Source: Acidobacteriota bacterium
GTDB lineage: Bacteria > Acidobacteriota > Terriglobia > Terriglobales > Acidobacteriaceae
Direction of reading: 5' to 3'
Length of the DNA stretch: 64,000 nucleotides
Assembly: GCA_021792135.1 (NCBI GenBank)
Contig: JAJYVF010000017.1
Span: 62,001 to 126,000, forward strand
Of this stretch, positions 8,694 through 20,007 are shown in pieces. Each line of letters begins with the position of its first letter. Position 1 is the stretch's first letter. The notes below the pieces were generated by a model. That model was not told the origin of the DNA, did no database searches, and was given only the letters and a program-made list of their open reading frames with translations. A program made the position numbers and the translations under genes.

Positions 8694-9910
8694 GCGTCGC
8701 CGTGGCGCCCGCGTTCGCTGCCGATCAGATATTCGTAGCGCTGAAGTACTGGCTCGTCCTGCATACGCCGGGTCCGTTCCAGACCCTGGTCTCCATCCTG
8801 CTCACCATCATCCCCATCATCGTCGTCTTCCCGGCGCTCTTTGCCGTCACCACCGTGCTTGAACGCAAGGGCCTGGGCCGCATACAGAACCGCTACGGCC
8901 CGAACCGCGTCGGCCCGTGGGGCGTCTTTCAGCCGCTGGCCGACGCCGTCAAATCGCTGACCAAGGAAGACATCGTTCCCCGCTCGGCCGACCACGTCGT
9001 GCATTACCTCGCGCCGCTGGTGCTGGTCGCGACTGCCTTCCTGGCCTTTGCTGTGCTGCCCATTGGCCGCAACATGACCGCCGTGAATCTCGATGCCGGC
9101 GTTCTGTTCTTCTTCGCCATCGGCGCGGCAACCGAACTCGCGGTCTTCATGGCCGGCTGGTCCAGCCGCAACAAGTACTCGCTGCTGGGGGCGATGCGGG
9201 CCATCGCCCAGATGATCAGCTACGAGATTCCGCTCATCCTCTCCTCGGTCGCGGTCATCATGATCTCCGGCACCCTGTCGACTACCCGAATCGTCGACGA
9301 GCAGGCACACTATACCGGCACCGTCGCCCACTGGAACGTCTTCACGCCCTGGGGTCTCGCCGGCTTCATCCTCTTCATGATCGCGGCTACCGCGGAGACA
9401 AACCGCAGCCCCTTCGATCTGCCCGAGGGCGAATCGGAGATCATCGCAGGCTATTTCATCGAGTACTCCGGTTTCAAGTTTGCCCTCTTCTTCCTGGCCG
9501 AATACCTGGAGATGTTCGCGGTCAGCGGCCTGGGTATCACCCTGTTCCTCGGCGGATGGTCCTCGCCCTTCTCGTTCCTCGCGTGGATTCCTTCCTGGAT
9601 CTGGTTTTTTGGAAAGCTGCTGGCGCTCATCGTGGGCTTCATCTGGGTGCGCGGAACGCTGCCGCGCCTGCGCATGGACCAGCTGATGAATTTCGCATGG
9701 AAGTTCATGCTGCCGATGACGCTCGTGGTCATTGTCTCGGCCGGCGTATGGAGATTTTTGCCTGCCGGCGTGGCGGGCTCGGCGGCGCTCGGTGGTGTGA
9801 TACGCTGGCTGGTCTGTGCTCTGGTGGTTGCCGGACCCTATATCGCGCTGGCGCGTGTGCTGGAGCGGGGCAGAAAGATCGAAAAGAGAACGTATCGGTA
9901 CGCTGAGTGA
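8690..9910 (+). CDS. nuoH: NADH-quinone oxidoreductase subunit H
   Basis: Membrane subunit (406 aa, eight or nine helices) that docks the peripheral arm and forms the membrane side of the quinone channel. Conserved loops are all present: ERKGLGRIQNRYGPNRVGP, ADAVKSLTKEDIVP, ETNRSPFDLPEGESE and FIEYSGFKFALFFLAEY. It overlaps nuoI by 4 bases. The stop codon is followed at once by a palindrome (9906-9921) and about 100 bases of non-coding DNA before nuoJ, the largest gap in the second half of the operon. Confidence 0.96.
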   Translation: MSVAVAPAFAADQIFVALKYWLVLHTPGPFQTLVSILLTIIPIIVVFPALFAVTTVLERKGLGRIQNRYGPNRVGPWGVFQPLADAVKSLTKEDIVPRSADHVVHYLAPLVLVATAFLAFAVLPIGRNMTAVNLDAGVLFFFAIGAATELAVFMAGWSSRNKYSLLGAMRAIAQMISYEIPLILSSVAVIMISGTLSTTRIVDEQAHYTGTVAHWNVFTPWGLAGFILFMIAATAETNRSPFDLPEGESEIIAGYFIEYSGFKFALFFLAEYLEMFAVSGLGITLFLGGWSSPFSFLAWIPSWIWFFGKLLALIVGFIWVRGTLPRLRMDQLMNFAWKFMLPMTLVVIVSAGVWRFLPAGVAGSAALGGVIRWLVCALVVAGPYIALARVLERGRKIEKRTYRYAE

Positions 9911-9921
9911 TTCCGATCACA
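9906..9921. promoter_or_regulatory. CRP-like palindrome inside the nuo operon
   Basis: AGTGATTCCGATCACA contains GTGAT-TCCG-ATCAC, a perfect 5-bp inverted repeat, and fits nGTGA-N6-TCAC of CRP-family operators. It starts within the last codons of nuoH and lies about 95 bp upstream of nuoJ. A second control point for the J-K-L-M-M'-N half of the operon is possible. A short mRNA hairpin is the alternative. Confidence 0.4.
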
Positions 9922-10013
9922 GCCGCGTGGAAACGACTGTGAAATGGTAGGTACGGTTGCAGATACTTCAACGGCTCGCGTGAGCCGGGTAACTCCCCAA
10001 GAGCACTGCACGA

Positions 10014-10559
10014 ATGAGGATGACGCTGCCTTTTCTGATCCTCGCAATCCTGACCCTGGCCGGAGGCGTGGCCGCCATGACGCTGCGGCGCCTGGTGCAC
10101 TGCGCGCTGGCGCTCTCCGTAGCCTTCGCGGGGCTGGCGGCACTCTATCTGAACCTCGATGCCGAATTCGCCGGCCTGGCGCAGCTGCTCGTCTACGTCG
10201 GCGCCATCGCCATCCTGATCGTCTTCGCCATTCTGCTGACTCGCGGCGGCGATTCTGATGCGGAGAAGTCCTTCTCTCCTGCGGGAATCGGCGGAGCCGT
10301 CATCGCTCTGGCTGTCTTCGCCGTGCTGGCCTGGGCGACTGAAACCAGCGGCATCGCTCATCCCGCCCTGGTCACGCCCCCGCCGGAAAGCGCCATGCGG
10401 GAGATCGGCCTTGCTCTGATGCAGCGCTATGTGCTGCCGCTCGAAGTCATCGCTCTCATGCTCACCGCGGCTATGATCGGCGCGGTCATTCTCGCCGTGC
10501 GCGAACGGCGCAATCCTGCGGGGACTGAGTCCGCGGAAAGGCCGGGGTTGGGCGCCTGA
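10014..10559 (+). CDS. nuoJ: NADH-quinone oxidoreductase subunit J
   Basis: Integral membrane subunit of 181 aa with about five helices. The conserved TM3 stretch (AEFAGLAQLLVYVGAIAIL), which includes the pi-bulge helix linked to proton coupling, is clear at about residues 50-68. ATGAGGATG gives two adjacent in-frame start options (10014 or 10020); the first is listed. The stop overlaps the nuoK ATG by 1 base. Subunits J and K connect the quinone module to the antiporter-like subunits. Confidence 0.93.
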   Translation: MRMTLPFLILAILTLAGGVAAMTLRRLVHCALALSVAFAGLAALYLNLDAEFAGLAQLLVYVGAIAILIVFAILLTRGGDSDAEKSFSPAGIGGAVIALAVFAVLAWATETSGIAHPALVTPPPESAMREIGLALMQRYVLPLEVIALMLTAAMIGAVILAVRERRNPAGTESAERPGLGA

Positions 10560-10866
10560 TGAATCCCCTCGCCGGCTGTCTGCTCGTTTCCTCCCTGCTC
10601 TTCTCTGTCGGCCTTGCCGGCGCCCTCACCCGGCGCAGCGCCATCCTGGTGCTGGCCGGAATTGAGCTCATGCTGAATGCGGCCAACCTCAACTTCATCG
10701 CCTTCTGGCGCTTCGGCCCGCATCCTGAGTTCCTCACCGGCTTCGTCTTTGTTATCTTCTCCATCGCTGTCGCGGCGGCCGAAGCGGCCGTTGGCCTGGC
10801 GCTGATCGTTGCTATTTACCGCCACGCCCAGACCTCCGACGTGAGCGAGATCACGGAGATGAAGGG

Positions 10867-10870
<4 letters not shown>
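10559..10870 (+). CDS. nuoK: NADH-quinone oxidoreductase subunit K
   Basis: Small three-helix membrane subunit, 103 aa, MrpC-like. The two buried glutamates of the family can be placed in TM2 (LAGIELMLNAANLNF) and TM3 (AVAAAEAAVGLAL), both needed for proton transfer in studied homologues. It overlaps nuoJ by 1 base and nuoL by 4 bases. Length is normal. Confidence 0.95.
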
Positions 10871-12911
<2,041 letters not shown>

Positions 12912-12915
<4 letters not shown>

Positions 12916-14453
12916 TCACCGCCCTCACCCTGCTTCCAGTCTTTGGCGGCTTCGCGGTCCTGCTGCTGGCGCGCTCCCGCGCTGCAGCGCGCATTCTGGC
13001 GGTAGCCGTTGCCGTAGCGGCTCTGGCCCTGGCGATCTTCATCTGGCACAGCTTCAACCCATCCACGCCGGGAATGCAGTTTGAACAGTGGCACGCCTGG
13101 GTGCCCTCGCTCGGCATCGCCTATCACGTCGGCGTCGACGGTCTCGGCGTTCTGATGCTGGCGGTCTCGGCGATGGTCGTGCTGATGTCGCTGGCCGCCT
13201 CCTGGTCCAATTCCAATCACGGCCCTGTCTACTTTGCTCTGGTGCTCTTCCTCGAAGCGGGCCTTTTTGGCACGTTTACGGCCCTGAACTTTATCCACTG
13301 GTTCATTTTCTGGGAACTGAGCCTCATCCCCGCCTTCTTCCTCGTTCGCCTCTGGGGCGGGCAGGGCCGCGCGCGCGCCGCCACCCAGTTCTTCCTCTAC
13401 ACCATGGTGGGCAGCATCGCCCTGCTGCTCTCATTCCTGGCCATCTATCTTGCCACCAGCCAGCCCAACGCCCCCGGCTGCTTCGACTTCGTTCAGCTGG
13501 CCCAGCTGGCGCATTCCGGCCAGCTCACCACCGCCCTGGCGCAGAACCTGCACTGGGGCCTGAGCGCCGACACCACCGGCATGCTGCTCTTCTGGGCTGC
13601 CTTCCTGGGATTCGCCGTGAAAACGGCGGTTGTCCCCTTCCACACCTGGGTTCCGGCAGCTTACTCCGAGGCCTCCAGCGAAACCACCATGCTGCTGACC
13701 GGCGCCATGTCCAAGATGGGCGTCTATGGCTTCCTGCGGATCCTCCTGCCCATCTTCCCCCAGGAAATGCAGCGCGCCCTGACGCCGCTGCTGTGGCTCG
13801 CCGTCGCCACCATCGTCCTGCCCGCCTTCGCGGCCTGGGTACAAAGGGACCTGAAGCGCACCTTCGCTTACTCCTCCGTCAATCACCTCGGCTACTGCGT
13901 TCTCGGCGTCTGCGTGGCGGCAAAGCTGGCAGGCTCTGAGATTGAAAAAGCTGCGGCCCTCACCGGCGTTCTCCTCCAGATCTTCAGCCACGCCCTCACC
14001 GCATCCGCGCTCTTCTGGTTTATCGCCCTGCTGGAGCGCCGCACGGAGGGCTGGCGTGGCATCGATGAATTCGGCGGCCTCCGCCGCGTCGTTCCGGTCT
14101 TCTCGGGCCTCATGGGCATTGCCATCTTCGCCTCGCTCGGTCTTCCCGGGCTGAACGGATTCCCCGGTGAATTCCTCATCTTCAAGGGCGCGTTTCCACT
14201 GGCGCCCTGGGCTGCGTCCATTTCTGTGCTCGGTCTGCTCATGACCGCCATCTTCCTGCTCACGGTCATCCAGAAAGTCTTCTCCGGGCCGGTCAATCCC
14301 CGCTGGGAACTGCTGCCCGACCTGACCACCGCGGAGCGCCTGGCCTTTGTGCCCGTCATAGCGCTGATGTTCCTCATCGGCCTCTATCCGCAGCTGATCA
14401 CCGGAATGGTGCACGCAACCGTCATGCAGTGGGTTGCGGGAGTGAGGTTCTGA
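12912..14453 (+). CDS. nuoM: NADH-quinone oxidoreductase subunit M, first copy
   Basis: Antiporter-like proton-pumping membrane subunit, 513 aa and about 14 helices. The two residues essential in E. coli NuoM (Glu144 and Lys234) have equivalents: Glu135 in FIFWELSLIPAFF and Lys237 in GFAVKTAVVPFHTW. LPGLNGFPGEFLI supplies the TM12-side glutamate. It overlaps nuoL by 4 bases and the second nuoM by 1 base. It is only distantly similar to the second copy, so the pair is not a recent tandem duplication. Confidence 0.94.
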
Positions 14454-15985
14454 TGCTCGCCTGGACGATCTACCTCTCGTTCCTCGGCGCGCTGGCATCC
14501 CGCCTCGCTCCCTCGAAGCAGGCCGCCCGCATCCTGGCCCTGCTGACCGCCCTGGCGGGTCTCGCCCTCACCATCGCCGCCGCGCTGCACTGGCAGCCCG
14601 GCGAACTGCTCACCGTCGCTCGCGTCCCCTGGATTCCGCAGCTCGGCATCGAGTACCACCTGGCGGCCGATGGCATCAGCCTCACCCTGCTGCTGCTTAC
14701 CGGCATCGCGGCCACCGCCGGCATACTCTTCTCCTGGAACATCGAGAATCGCACCCAGGAATTCTTCGCCTTTTTCCTGGTGCTGATCGGCGGCGTGTAC
14801 GGCGTCTTTCTCGCCTTCGATCTGTTTCTCCTCTTCGTCTTTTACGAAATCGCCATCATTCCCAAATACTTCCTCATCGCCATCTGGGGATCGGTTCCGC
14901 GCGACGCCAGCGGCGAAAAGGCCGGAGCGCAGCGCGAATACGCGGCCATGAAGCTGGCCCTCTATTCCTTCGCCGGCAGCGCTCTGGTGCTGGCCGGAAT
15001 GGCTGCCACCTGGAGCGTTTCCGGTGGGAAGTCGCTCAGCTTCGACGCCCTCACGCGCTATCCCTTCCCGGTTCACTTCCAGATGTGGGCCTTCCCCCTG
15101 GTCTTCCTGGGATTCGCCGTCCTCGCCGGCATGTGGCCCTTCCACACATGGGCGCCCACCGGCCATGCGGCCGCGCCCACCGCCGCCTCCATGCTGCTCG
15201 CCGGCGTGGTCATGAAGCTGGGTGCCTACGGCTGTCTGCGCGTGGCCATGATGCTCTTCCCCGCCGGCCTCGGGCCCTGGGGCTTCCACTTCCTCGGCCT
15301 CGGCTCGTGGCGCGATGTCTTCGCGGTGCTCGCGGTCATTGGCATCGTCTACGGAGCCAGCGTTGCTCTGGTACAGCGCGATTTCAAATTCGTCATCGGC
15401 TACTCGAGCGTCAGCCACATGGGATTCGTGCTGCTCGGCCTCATGACCCTGACCCGGATCGGCCTCGATGGCGCGGTGCTGCAGATGTTCTCCCACGGCG
15501 TGATCGCCGGCCTGCTCTTCGCCGTCGTCGGGCGCATGGTCTACGACCGCACCCATACGCGTCAGCTGCATGAACTCTCGCCGATGCGCCTCGCTCACTA
15601 TATCCCCTTCGCTGCCGTGACCTTCATCCTCGCCGGGATGGCCTCCATCGGCCTGCCTGGCTTCAGCGGATTCATCGCCGAATTTCAGGTGATCGTCGGC
15701 ACCTGGCGTGCGCTGCCCTGGATGGCCATCGTTGCTGGCATCGGCATTCTGGTGGGCATCGCCTTTACCTGGCGCGCGCTCACCATGGCCTTCTTCGGCG
15801 AACCGGTTGCCCGTTCGCACGAGCATGCGCTTCCCCCCATCACCTTGCCGGAAAAGATTGCATCCCTGCTGCTCATCGCCACCACGCTGGTCGTCGGTCT
15901 CTATCCCCGTGTGCTGACGGACCTCATCCTGCCCAGCCTCAACTCGCCGCTTTTTGAGGGCCTGCGCAAGGGGGCATGGCGATGA
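14453..15985 (+). CDS. NADH-quinone oxidoreductase subunit M, second copy (M')
   Basis: Second NuoM-type antiporter-like subunit, 510 aa. Glu132 in FVFYEIAIIPKYF matches the conserved TM5 glutamate. The TM7 motif reads GFAVLAGMWPFHTW, so the lysine usual in NuoM (Lys237 of the first copy) is Leu224 here; the TM8 lysine in GVVMKLGAYG and the glutamate in FSGFIAEFQ remain. This suggests altered proton transfer in this subunit (inference). The ATG at 14453 forms TGATG with the nuoM stop; an upstream start at 14429 would lie inside nuoM. Four antiporter-like subunits in one operon match the published 2M complex I class. Confidence 0.93.
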   Translation: MLAWTIYLSFLGALASRLAPSKQAARILALLTALAGLALTIAAALHWQPGELLTVARVPWIPQLGIEYHLAADGISLTLLLLTGIAATAGILFSWNIENRTQEFFAFFLVLIGGVYGVFLAFDLFLLFVFYEIAIIPKYFLIAIWGSVPRDASGEKAGAQREYAAMKLALYSFAGSALVLAGMAATWSVSGGKSLSFDALTRYPFPVHFQMWAFPLVFLGFAVLAGMWPFHTWAPTGHAAAPTAASMLLAGVVMKLGAYGCLRVAMMLFPAGLGPWGFHFLGLGSWRDVFAVLAVIGIVYGASVALVQRDFKFVIGYSSVSHMGFVLLGLMTLTRIGLDGAVLQMFSHGVIAGLLFAVVGRMVYDRTHTRQLHELSPMRLAHYIPFAAVTFILAGMASIGLPGFSGFIAEFQVIVGTWRALPWMAIVAGIGILVGIAFTWRALTMAFFGEPVARSHEHALPPITLPEKIASLLLIATTLVVGLYPRVLTDLILPSLNSPLFEGLRKGAWR

Positions 15986-17454
15986 ACGCGGTGAGCTATC
16001 TCGAACTCCTCCGCCTCACCCTGCCGGAGATCGCCCTGACCGTGGCGGCTCTGCTCCTGCTCACGCTCGACCTTACCCTCCTGCGCCCCTCACCGCTGGC
16101 GCGCCGCTTCTCGGTCGCCGCCTTCATCGCCTGCGCCGGATGCCTGGCTGCCATTGCTCTGGTCGCCGCCTCCTCCGCCACCGCCAGCCTCCCTGACGGC
16201 ATGTTCGTCCTCACGCCGCTCACGCACGTCGTGCACATCGTCCTGCTCGTGCTGGCGCTTCTCACCGTTCTGCTTTCCACGGCCACCCGCTTTACCGATC
16301 ACGTCGGCGAATACATCGCGCTCATCCTCTTCGCCACCGTGGCCATGATGTTCCTGATCGCCACCGAGAATCTGCTGCTGATCTTCGTCGCTCTGGAATT
16401 TCTCTCGCTCTCGCTCTACATCCTGACCGGATTCGACAAGCACAGCCGCCAGTCCGCGGAGGGCGCCCTCAAATACTTCCTCTTCGGCGGCATGTCGGCG
16501 GGATTCCTGCTCTTCGGCATGAGCCTGCTTTACGGCCTCTCCGGCTCCATCGAACTGCCCCGCATCGCCGCCGCCGTCAGCGGCCCATCGCTCGATCCCC
16601 TGCTGCTGATCGCCATCGTGATGGTCGCGATCGGCTTCGGATTCAAAGTGGCGGCTGCGCCCTTCCACCTCTGGGCGCCCGATGCCTATCAGGGCGCGCC
16701 CACTGTGAGCGCAGGCTTCATCGCCTCCAGTTCCAAGGTCGCCAGCTTCTTCATCTTCGCCCAGGTCGTGACGCTGGCGCTTCTGCCCGCGGCAGGAACC
16801 GCCGGCTATCGCGGCTACACGCCGGGATGGGTCCCGGTCATCGCCATCATCGCAGCCCTCTCCATGGTGCTGGGCAATCTCGCGGCCATTGCGCAAACCA
16901 GCCTGCGCCGCCTGCTCGCCTATTCAGCCATCGGCCATGCAGGCTACATGCTGATCGCCTTCGCAGCTCATACGCCGGAAAGCCTCAGCGCGCTGCTTTA
17001 TTACGTCATCACCTACGCCCTCGCATCTCTGGGCGCATTCGGCGTGCTGGGCGCGCTCGAAGCCGAAGGCGTTGACCGCATCCGCGACCTCGCCGGCCTC
17101 AATCGCCGCGCGCCAGGCATGGCGTTCTGTCTGCTCATTTTCCTGCTCTCCCTTGCCGGAATTCCGCCTCTGTCCGGCTTCTTCGGCAAGTTCTTTGTCT
17201 TTGCGGCCGCATTGCACGCGGAGCCGCATCTGAGCCTGCTCTGGCTGGTGCTGCTGGCCGTGGCCATGAGCGCCGTTTCGCTCTACTACTATCTGGGCGT
17301 GCTGAAGCAGGTCTACGTCACCGAAGGGCCGGCCGATGCGCCGCCGCTCCGGATCGCCCCCCCCACCCGCATCGGAGTCTGGCTGCTCGCCGCTCTGGTT
17401 GTCATCCTGGGCTGCGCGCCCAGCCTGCTGCTGAACTGGTTCAGCATCCACTGA
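15982..17454 (+). CDS. nuoN: NADH-quinone oxidoreductase subunit N
   Basis: Third canonical antiporter-like subunit (490 aa, about 14 helices), last gene of the operon. TM5 glutamate in ALEFLSLSLYILTGF and TM7 lysine in GFGFKVAAAPFHLWAPDAY are present. The start at 15982 is preferred to the ATG at 15976: it forms the ATGA overlap seen throughout the operon, and AAGGGGG then lies 7 bases upstream instead of 1. The operon ends 55 bases before the convergent priA; no clear intrinsic terminator was found there. Confidence 0.94.
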   Translation: MNAVSYLELLRLTLPEIALTVAALLLLTLDLTLLRPSPLARRFSVAAFIACAGCLAAIALVAASSATASLPDGMFVLTPLTHVVHIVLLVLALLTVLLSTATRFTDHVGEYIALILFATVAMMFLIATENLLLIFVALEFLSLSLYILTGFDKHSRQSAEGALKYFLFGGMSAGFLLFGMSLLYGLSGSIELPRIAAAVSGPSLDPLLLIAIVMVAIGFGFKVAAAPFHLWAPDAYQGAPTVSAGFIASSSKVASFFIFAQVVTLALLPAAGTAGYRGYTPGWVPVIAIIAALSMVLGNLAAIAQTSLRRLLAYSAIGHAGYMLIAFAAHTPESLSALLYYVITYALASLGAFGVLGALEAEGVDRIRDLAGLNRRAPGMAFCLLIFLLSLAGIPPLSGFFGKFFVFAAALHAEPHLSLLWLVLLAVAMSAVSLYYYLGVLKQVYVTEGPADAPPLRIAPPTRIGVWLLAALVVILGCAPSLLLNWFSIH

Positions 17455-17509
17455 TTCTGCGGCCGTCTGCCCCCTCAGCGCGCCTCCCTGGGCCTTCGCT
17501 TCCAGACCG

Positions 17510-19969
17510 CTACATCAGGCTCACGGCATCGACATCGACGATGAGACTGGGGCGCGGGATCCCCGCCGCCTCCGCATATGCCAGCAGCCCTCGCAGGGCC
17601 GCCTGCAGCGCGCGCCGCGTCTCGGCCTTCATTACGAGGTGAAAGCGGTAAATGCGCTTGATCTTCGCAATCGGCGCGCTCGCCGGGCCCAGCACCCGCA
17701 CCCGGTCAAGCGGCGTCTCGCGGCACCATCGCCCCAGGGTCGCCGCCCATCCTGCTGCTTCTTCCAGTCGCGGGCTCTGCAAAATCACGTTCGCCAGCAC
17801 CGCGAAGGGCGGATAATGCATCGCCCTCCGGAAGCGCATTTCCCGGTCCGTGAACGCCTGAAAATCATGCTGTGCGGCGCACTGGATCGCGTAGTGCTCC
17901 GGATGATACGTCTGTACCAGCACCTTGCCAGGACGCTCCCCGCGCCCAGCCCGGCCGGAAACCTGCGTCATTAGCTGAAAGACGCGTTCCGCGGCACGAA
18001 AATCCGGCAAACCCAGCGCGTAATCGCAGCCCACTACCCCCACCAGCGTGACGCCATGAATGTCGTGCCCCTTCGCGATCATCTGGGTACCCACCAGCAG
18101 ATTGATCTCCCCCGAATGCAGCCGCATCAGCAGCCGCTCCATGTCATGGCGTCCGCGCACCGTATCGCGATCCATGCGGCCGATGCGCGCGCCAGGAAAG
18201 ATCTCCTGCAGCCGCTCCTCGCCCTGCTGCGATCCGGCGCCCAGAAAGTACAGGTATTCGCTGTCGCATTTGGGGCAGCGCTTCGGAACGGTCTTTTTGT
18301 AACCGCAGTAGTGACATTCCAGACGTTGTCCCGCAGCCTGCCCGTCCTCTGCCGTGAGCGGCTTGTGGTAGGTCAGCGCAATCGAGCAGTTCTCGCACTC
18401 GATCTTCTCGCCGCATGCCCGGCAGATCACCACAAACGAATAGCCGCGGCGGTTCAGCAGGATGATTGCCTGCTCGCCGCGTTCCAGCGTCGCCTGTGTC
18501 TCTTCGATCAGCGCACGAGAGAACAGATGCTCCTGTCCTGTCTCCTGGAACTCGCGCCGCATATCCACCAGCCGCACCTCCGGCAAGGGCCGCTGCTGCA
18601 CGCGCTCCCGCATTTCGATCCTCTGGTACTTCCCCGTCTCCGCATTCCGCCAGGTCTCCAGCGACGGCGTCGCTGAACCCAGCACCACCGCCGCCCCGCT
18701 CAGCTTGGCCCGCATCACCGCCACATCGCGCGCATGGTAGCGCGGCATCGATTCCTGCTTGTAGCTGGAATCGTGCTCCTCGTCCACAATCACCAGGCCC
18801 AGATTCGCGACCGGCGCGAAGATCGCCGAACGCGTCCCCACCACCACCCGCGCTTCGCCCCGGCGAATGCGATGCCACTGTTCACCGCGCTCTTCCGGCG
18901 TGAGCGCCGAATGCAGCAGCGCCACCTCCGCCCCAAACGTATGGTGCAGCTGCGCCGCCATGGCCGGCGTGAGCCCGATCTCCGGCACCAGCAGAATCGC
19001 CGTCCTGCCCGCATCGAGCGCCCTGCGCATCGCCGCCAGGTACACCGCCGTCTTTCCCGAACCGGTGATCCCGTGCAGCAGGAAAGGCCGAAACTCCCGC
19101 GACTCCACCGCCTGCGTAATCGTCGCCAGCGCCCCCTGCTGCGCTGCATTCAGCGTGTGCTCGGCGGCAAGCCCGTGCAGGCGCGTGAGATGAAAATCCG
19201 CCGGCCGCTCTTCGATCCTCACCAGCTCGCGCCGCACCAGCGTGTTCAGCGTTGATACCGGAATTTCAAGCCGCCGCAGTTCAGCCACCGGCAGCTCGCC
19301 GTCCGCTCCGGCCAGCTCCGCCAGAATCGCCTGCTGATTTTCGTTGAGCTTCGGCAAACGCATGCCCTGAGCGAGAACCGCATACCTCACCGTGCGCCGC
19401 GCATCCCGCGCCTCGGCCGCCGTCTCGCGGGCAATCCACTTCTTGCGCAGCATCGCATGCAGCAATCCCGCGGATGCGCCGGTTGCCGATTTCAGCCGCG
19501 CAGCGGGAACCGCTTCGCCCGCCTCCAGAGCATTCAGCACCGCGTACTCTCGATCCTGCTCTTCGGGGGAGAGCTTCGATCGCCGCGACGCGCCCTGCTG
19601 TGCACCGGCAAAGAGGGCCTGCCGTCCGGCATCGGTGATCCGGTACAGTACGCGCCGCCGCACCTCGCCCATCAGCGGCAGCATGGAGCGCAGCACCTCG
19701 CCCACCGGCGCCAGGTAATATTGCGCGATCCAGCGGCCCAGATCCATCAGCTCCGGCGCAAGCACCGCCTCAGTATCGAGCACGCCCAGGATGAGCTTCG
19801 CTTCCACGGGCGGCGGCTCGTCATGCACCCGCACCACGACACCTGCGAGCTTTTCGTTCCGGAAAGGCACCAGCACCCGCGCGCCCGGCGCCGGAACGGC
19901 ATCTCCCACCGCATAGGTGAAGACGCGGTCCAGCGGGACCGGCACCGCGACATCGCAGAAGGCGGGCAT
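17510..19969 (-). CDS. priA: Primosomal protein N' (replication restart helicase)
   Basis: 3'-5' DNA helicase of 819 aa that recognises stalled forks and reloads the replisome. Visible parts: N-terminal 3'-DNA-binding domain (MPAFCDVAVPVPLDRVFTY, family-typical), Walker A HGITGSGKTAVYL, DEAD-type VDEEHDSSYKQ, and paired zinc motifs CRACGEKIECENC and CHYCGYKKTVPKRCPKC between the helicase lobes, followed by GTQMIAKGHD and QVSGRAGRG. Length is slightly above E. coli PriA (732). It is the last gene of a minus-strand run that starts at the ABC exporter near 26.0 kb, and converges with nuoN. Confidence 0.96.
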   Translation of the reverse strand: MPAFCDVAVPVPLDRVFTYAVGDAVPAPGARVLVPFRNEKLAGVVVRVHDEPPPVEAKLILGVLDTEAVLAPELMDLGRWIAQYYLAPVGEVLRSMLPLMGEVRRRVLYRITDAGRQALFAGAQQGASRRSKLSPEEQDREYAVLNALEAGEAVPAARLKSATGASAGLLHAMLRKKWIARETAAEARDARRTVRYAVLAQGMRLPKLNENQQAILAELAGADGELPVAELRRLEIPVSTLNTLVRRELVRIEERPADFHLTRLHGLAAEHTLNAAQQGALATITQAVESREFRPFLLHGITGSGKTAVYLAAMRRALDAGRTAILLVPEIGLTPAMAAQLHHTFGAEVALLHSALTPEERGEQWHRIRRGEARVVVGTRSAIFAPVANLGLVIVDEEHDSSYKQESMPRYHARDVAVMRAKLSGAAVVLGSATPSLETWRNAETGKYQRIEMRERVQQRPLPEVRLVDMRREFQETGQEHLFSRALIEETQATLERGEQAIILLNRRGYSFVVICRACGEKIECENCSIALTYHKPLTAEDGQAAGQRLECHYCGYKKTVPKRCPKCDSEYLYFLGAGSQQGEERLQEIFPGARIGRMDRDTVRGRHDMERLLMRLHSGEINLLVGTQMIAKGHDIHGVTLVGVVGCDYALGLPDFRAAERVFQLMTQVSGRAGRGERPGKVLVQTYHPEHYAIQCAAQHDFQAFTDREMRFRRAMHYPPFAVLANVILQSPRLEEAAGWAATLGRWCRETPLDRVRVLGPASAPIAKIKRIYRFHLVMKAETRRALQAALRGLLAYAEAAGIPRPSLIVDVDAVSLM

Positions 19970-20007
19970 CTTTTGCTGAGGCTACCAGAACGGCTGCAGA
20001 GCCGCGC

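Noticed and set aside
14384-15826. 480-codon minus-strand open frame across nuoM'
   Set aside because: Gly/Glu/Asp/His-rich shadow of a membrane-protein gene with clear NuoM motifs on the other strand.
14453-15985. Second NuoM as an Mrp antiporter or hydrogenase subunit
   Set aside because: It overlaps nuoM and nuoN by 1-4 bases within a complete nuo operon, and no Mrp or hydrogenase genes are present.
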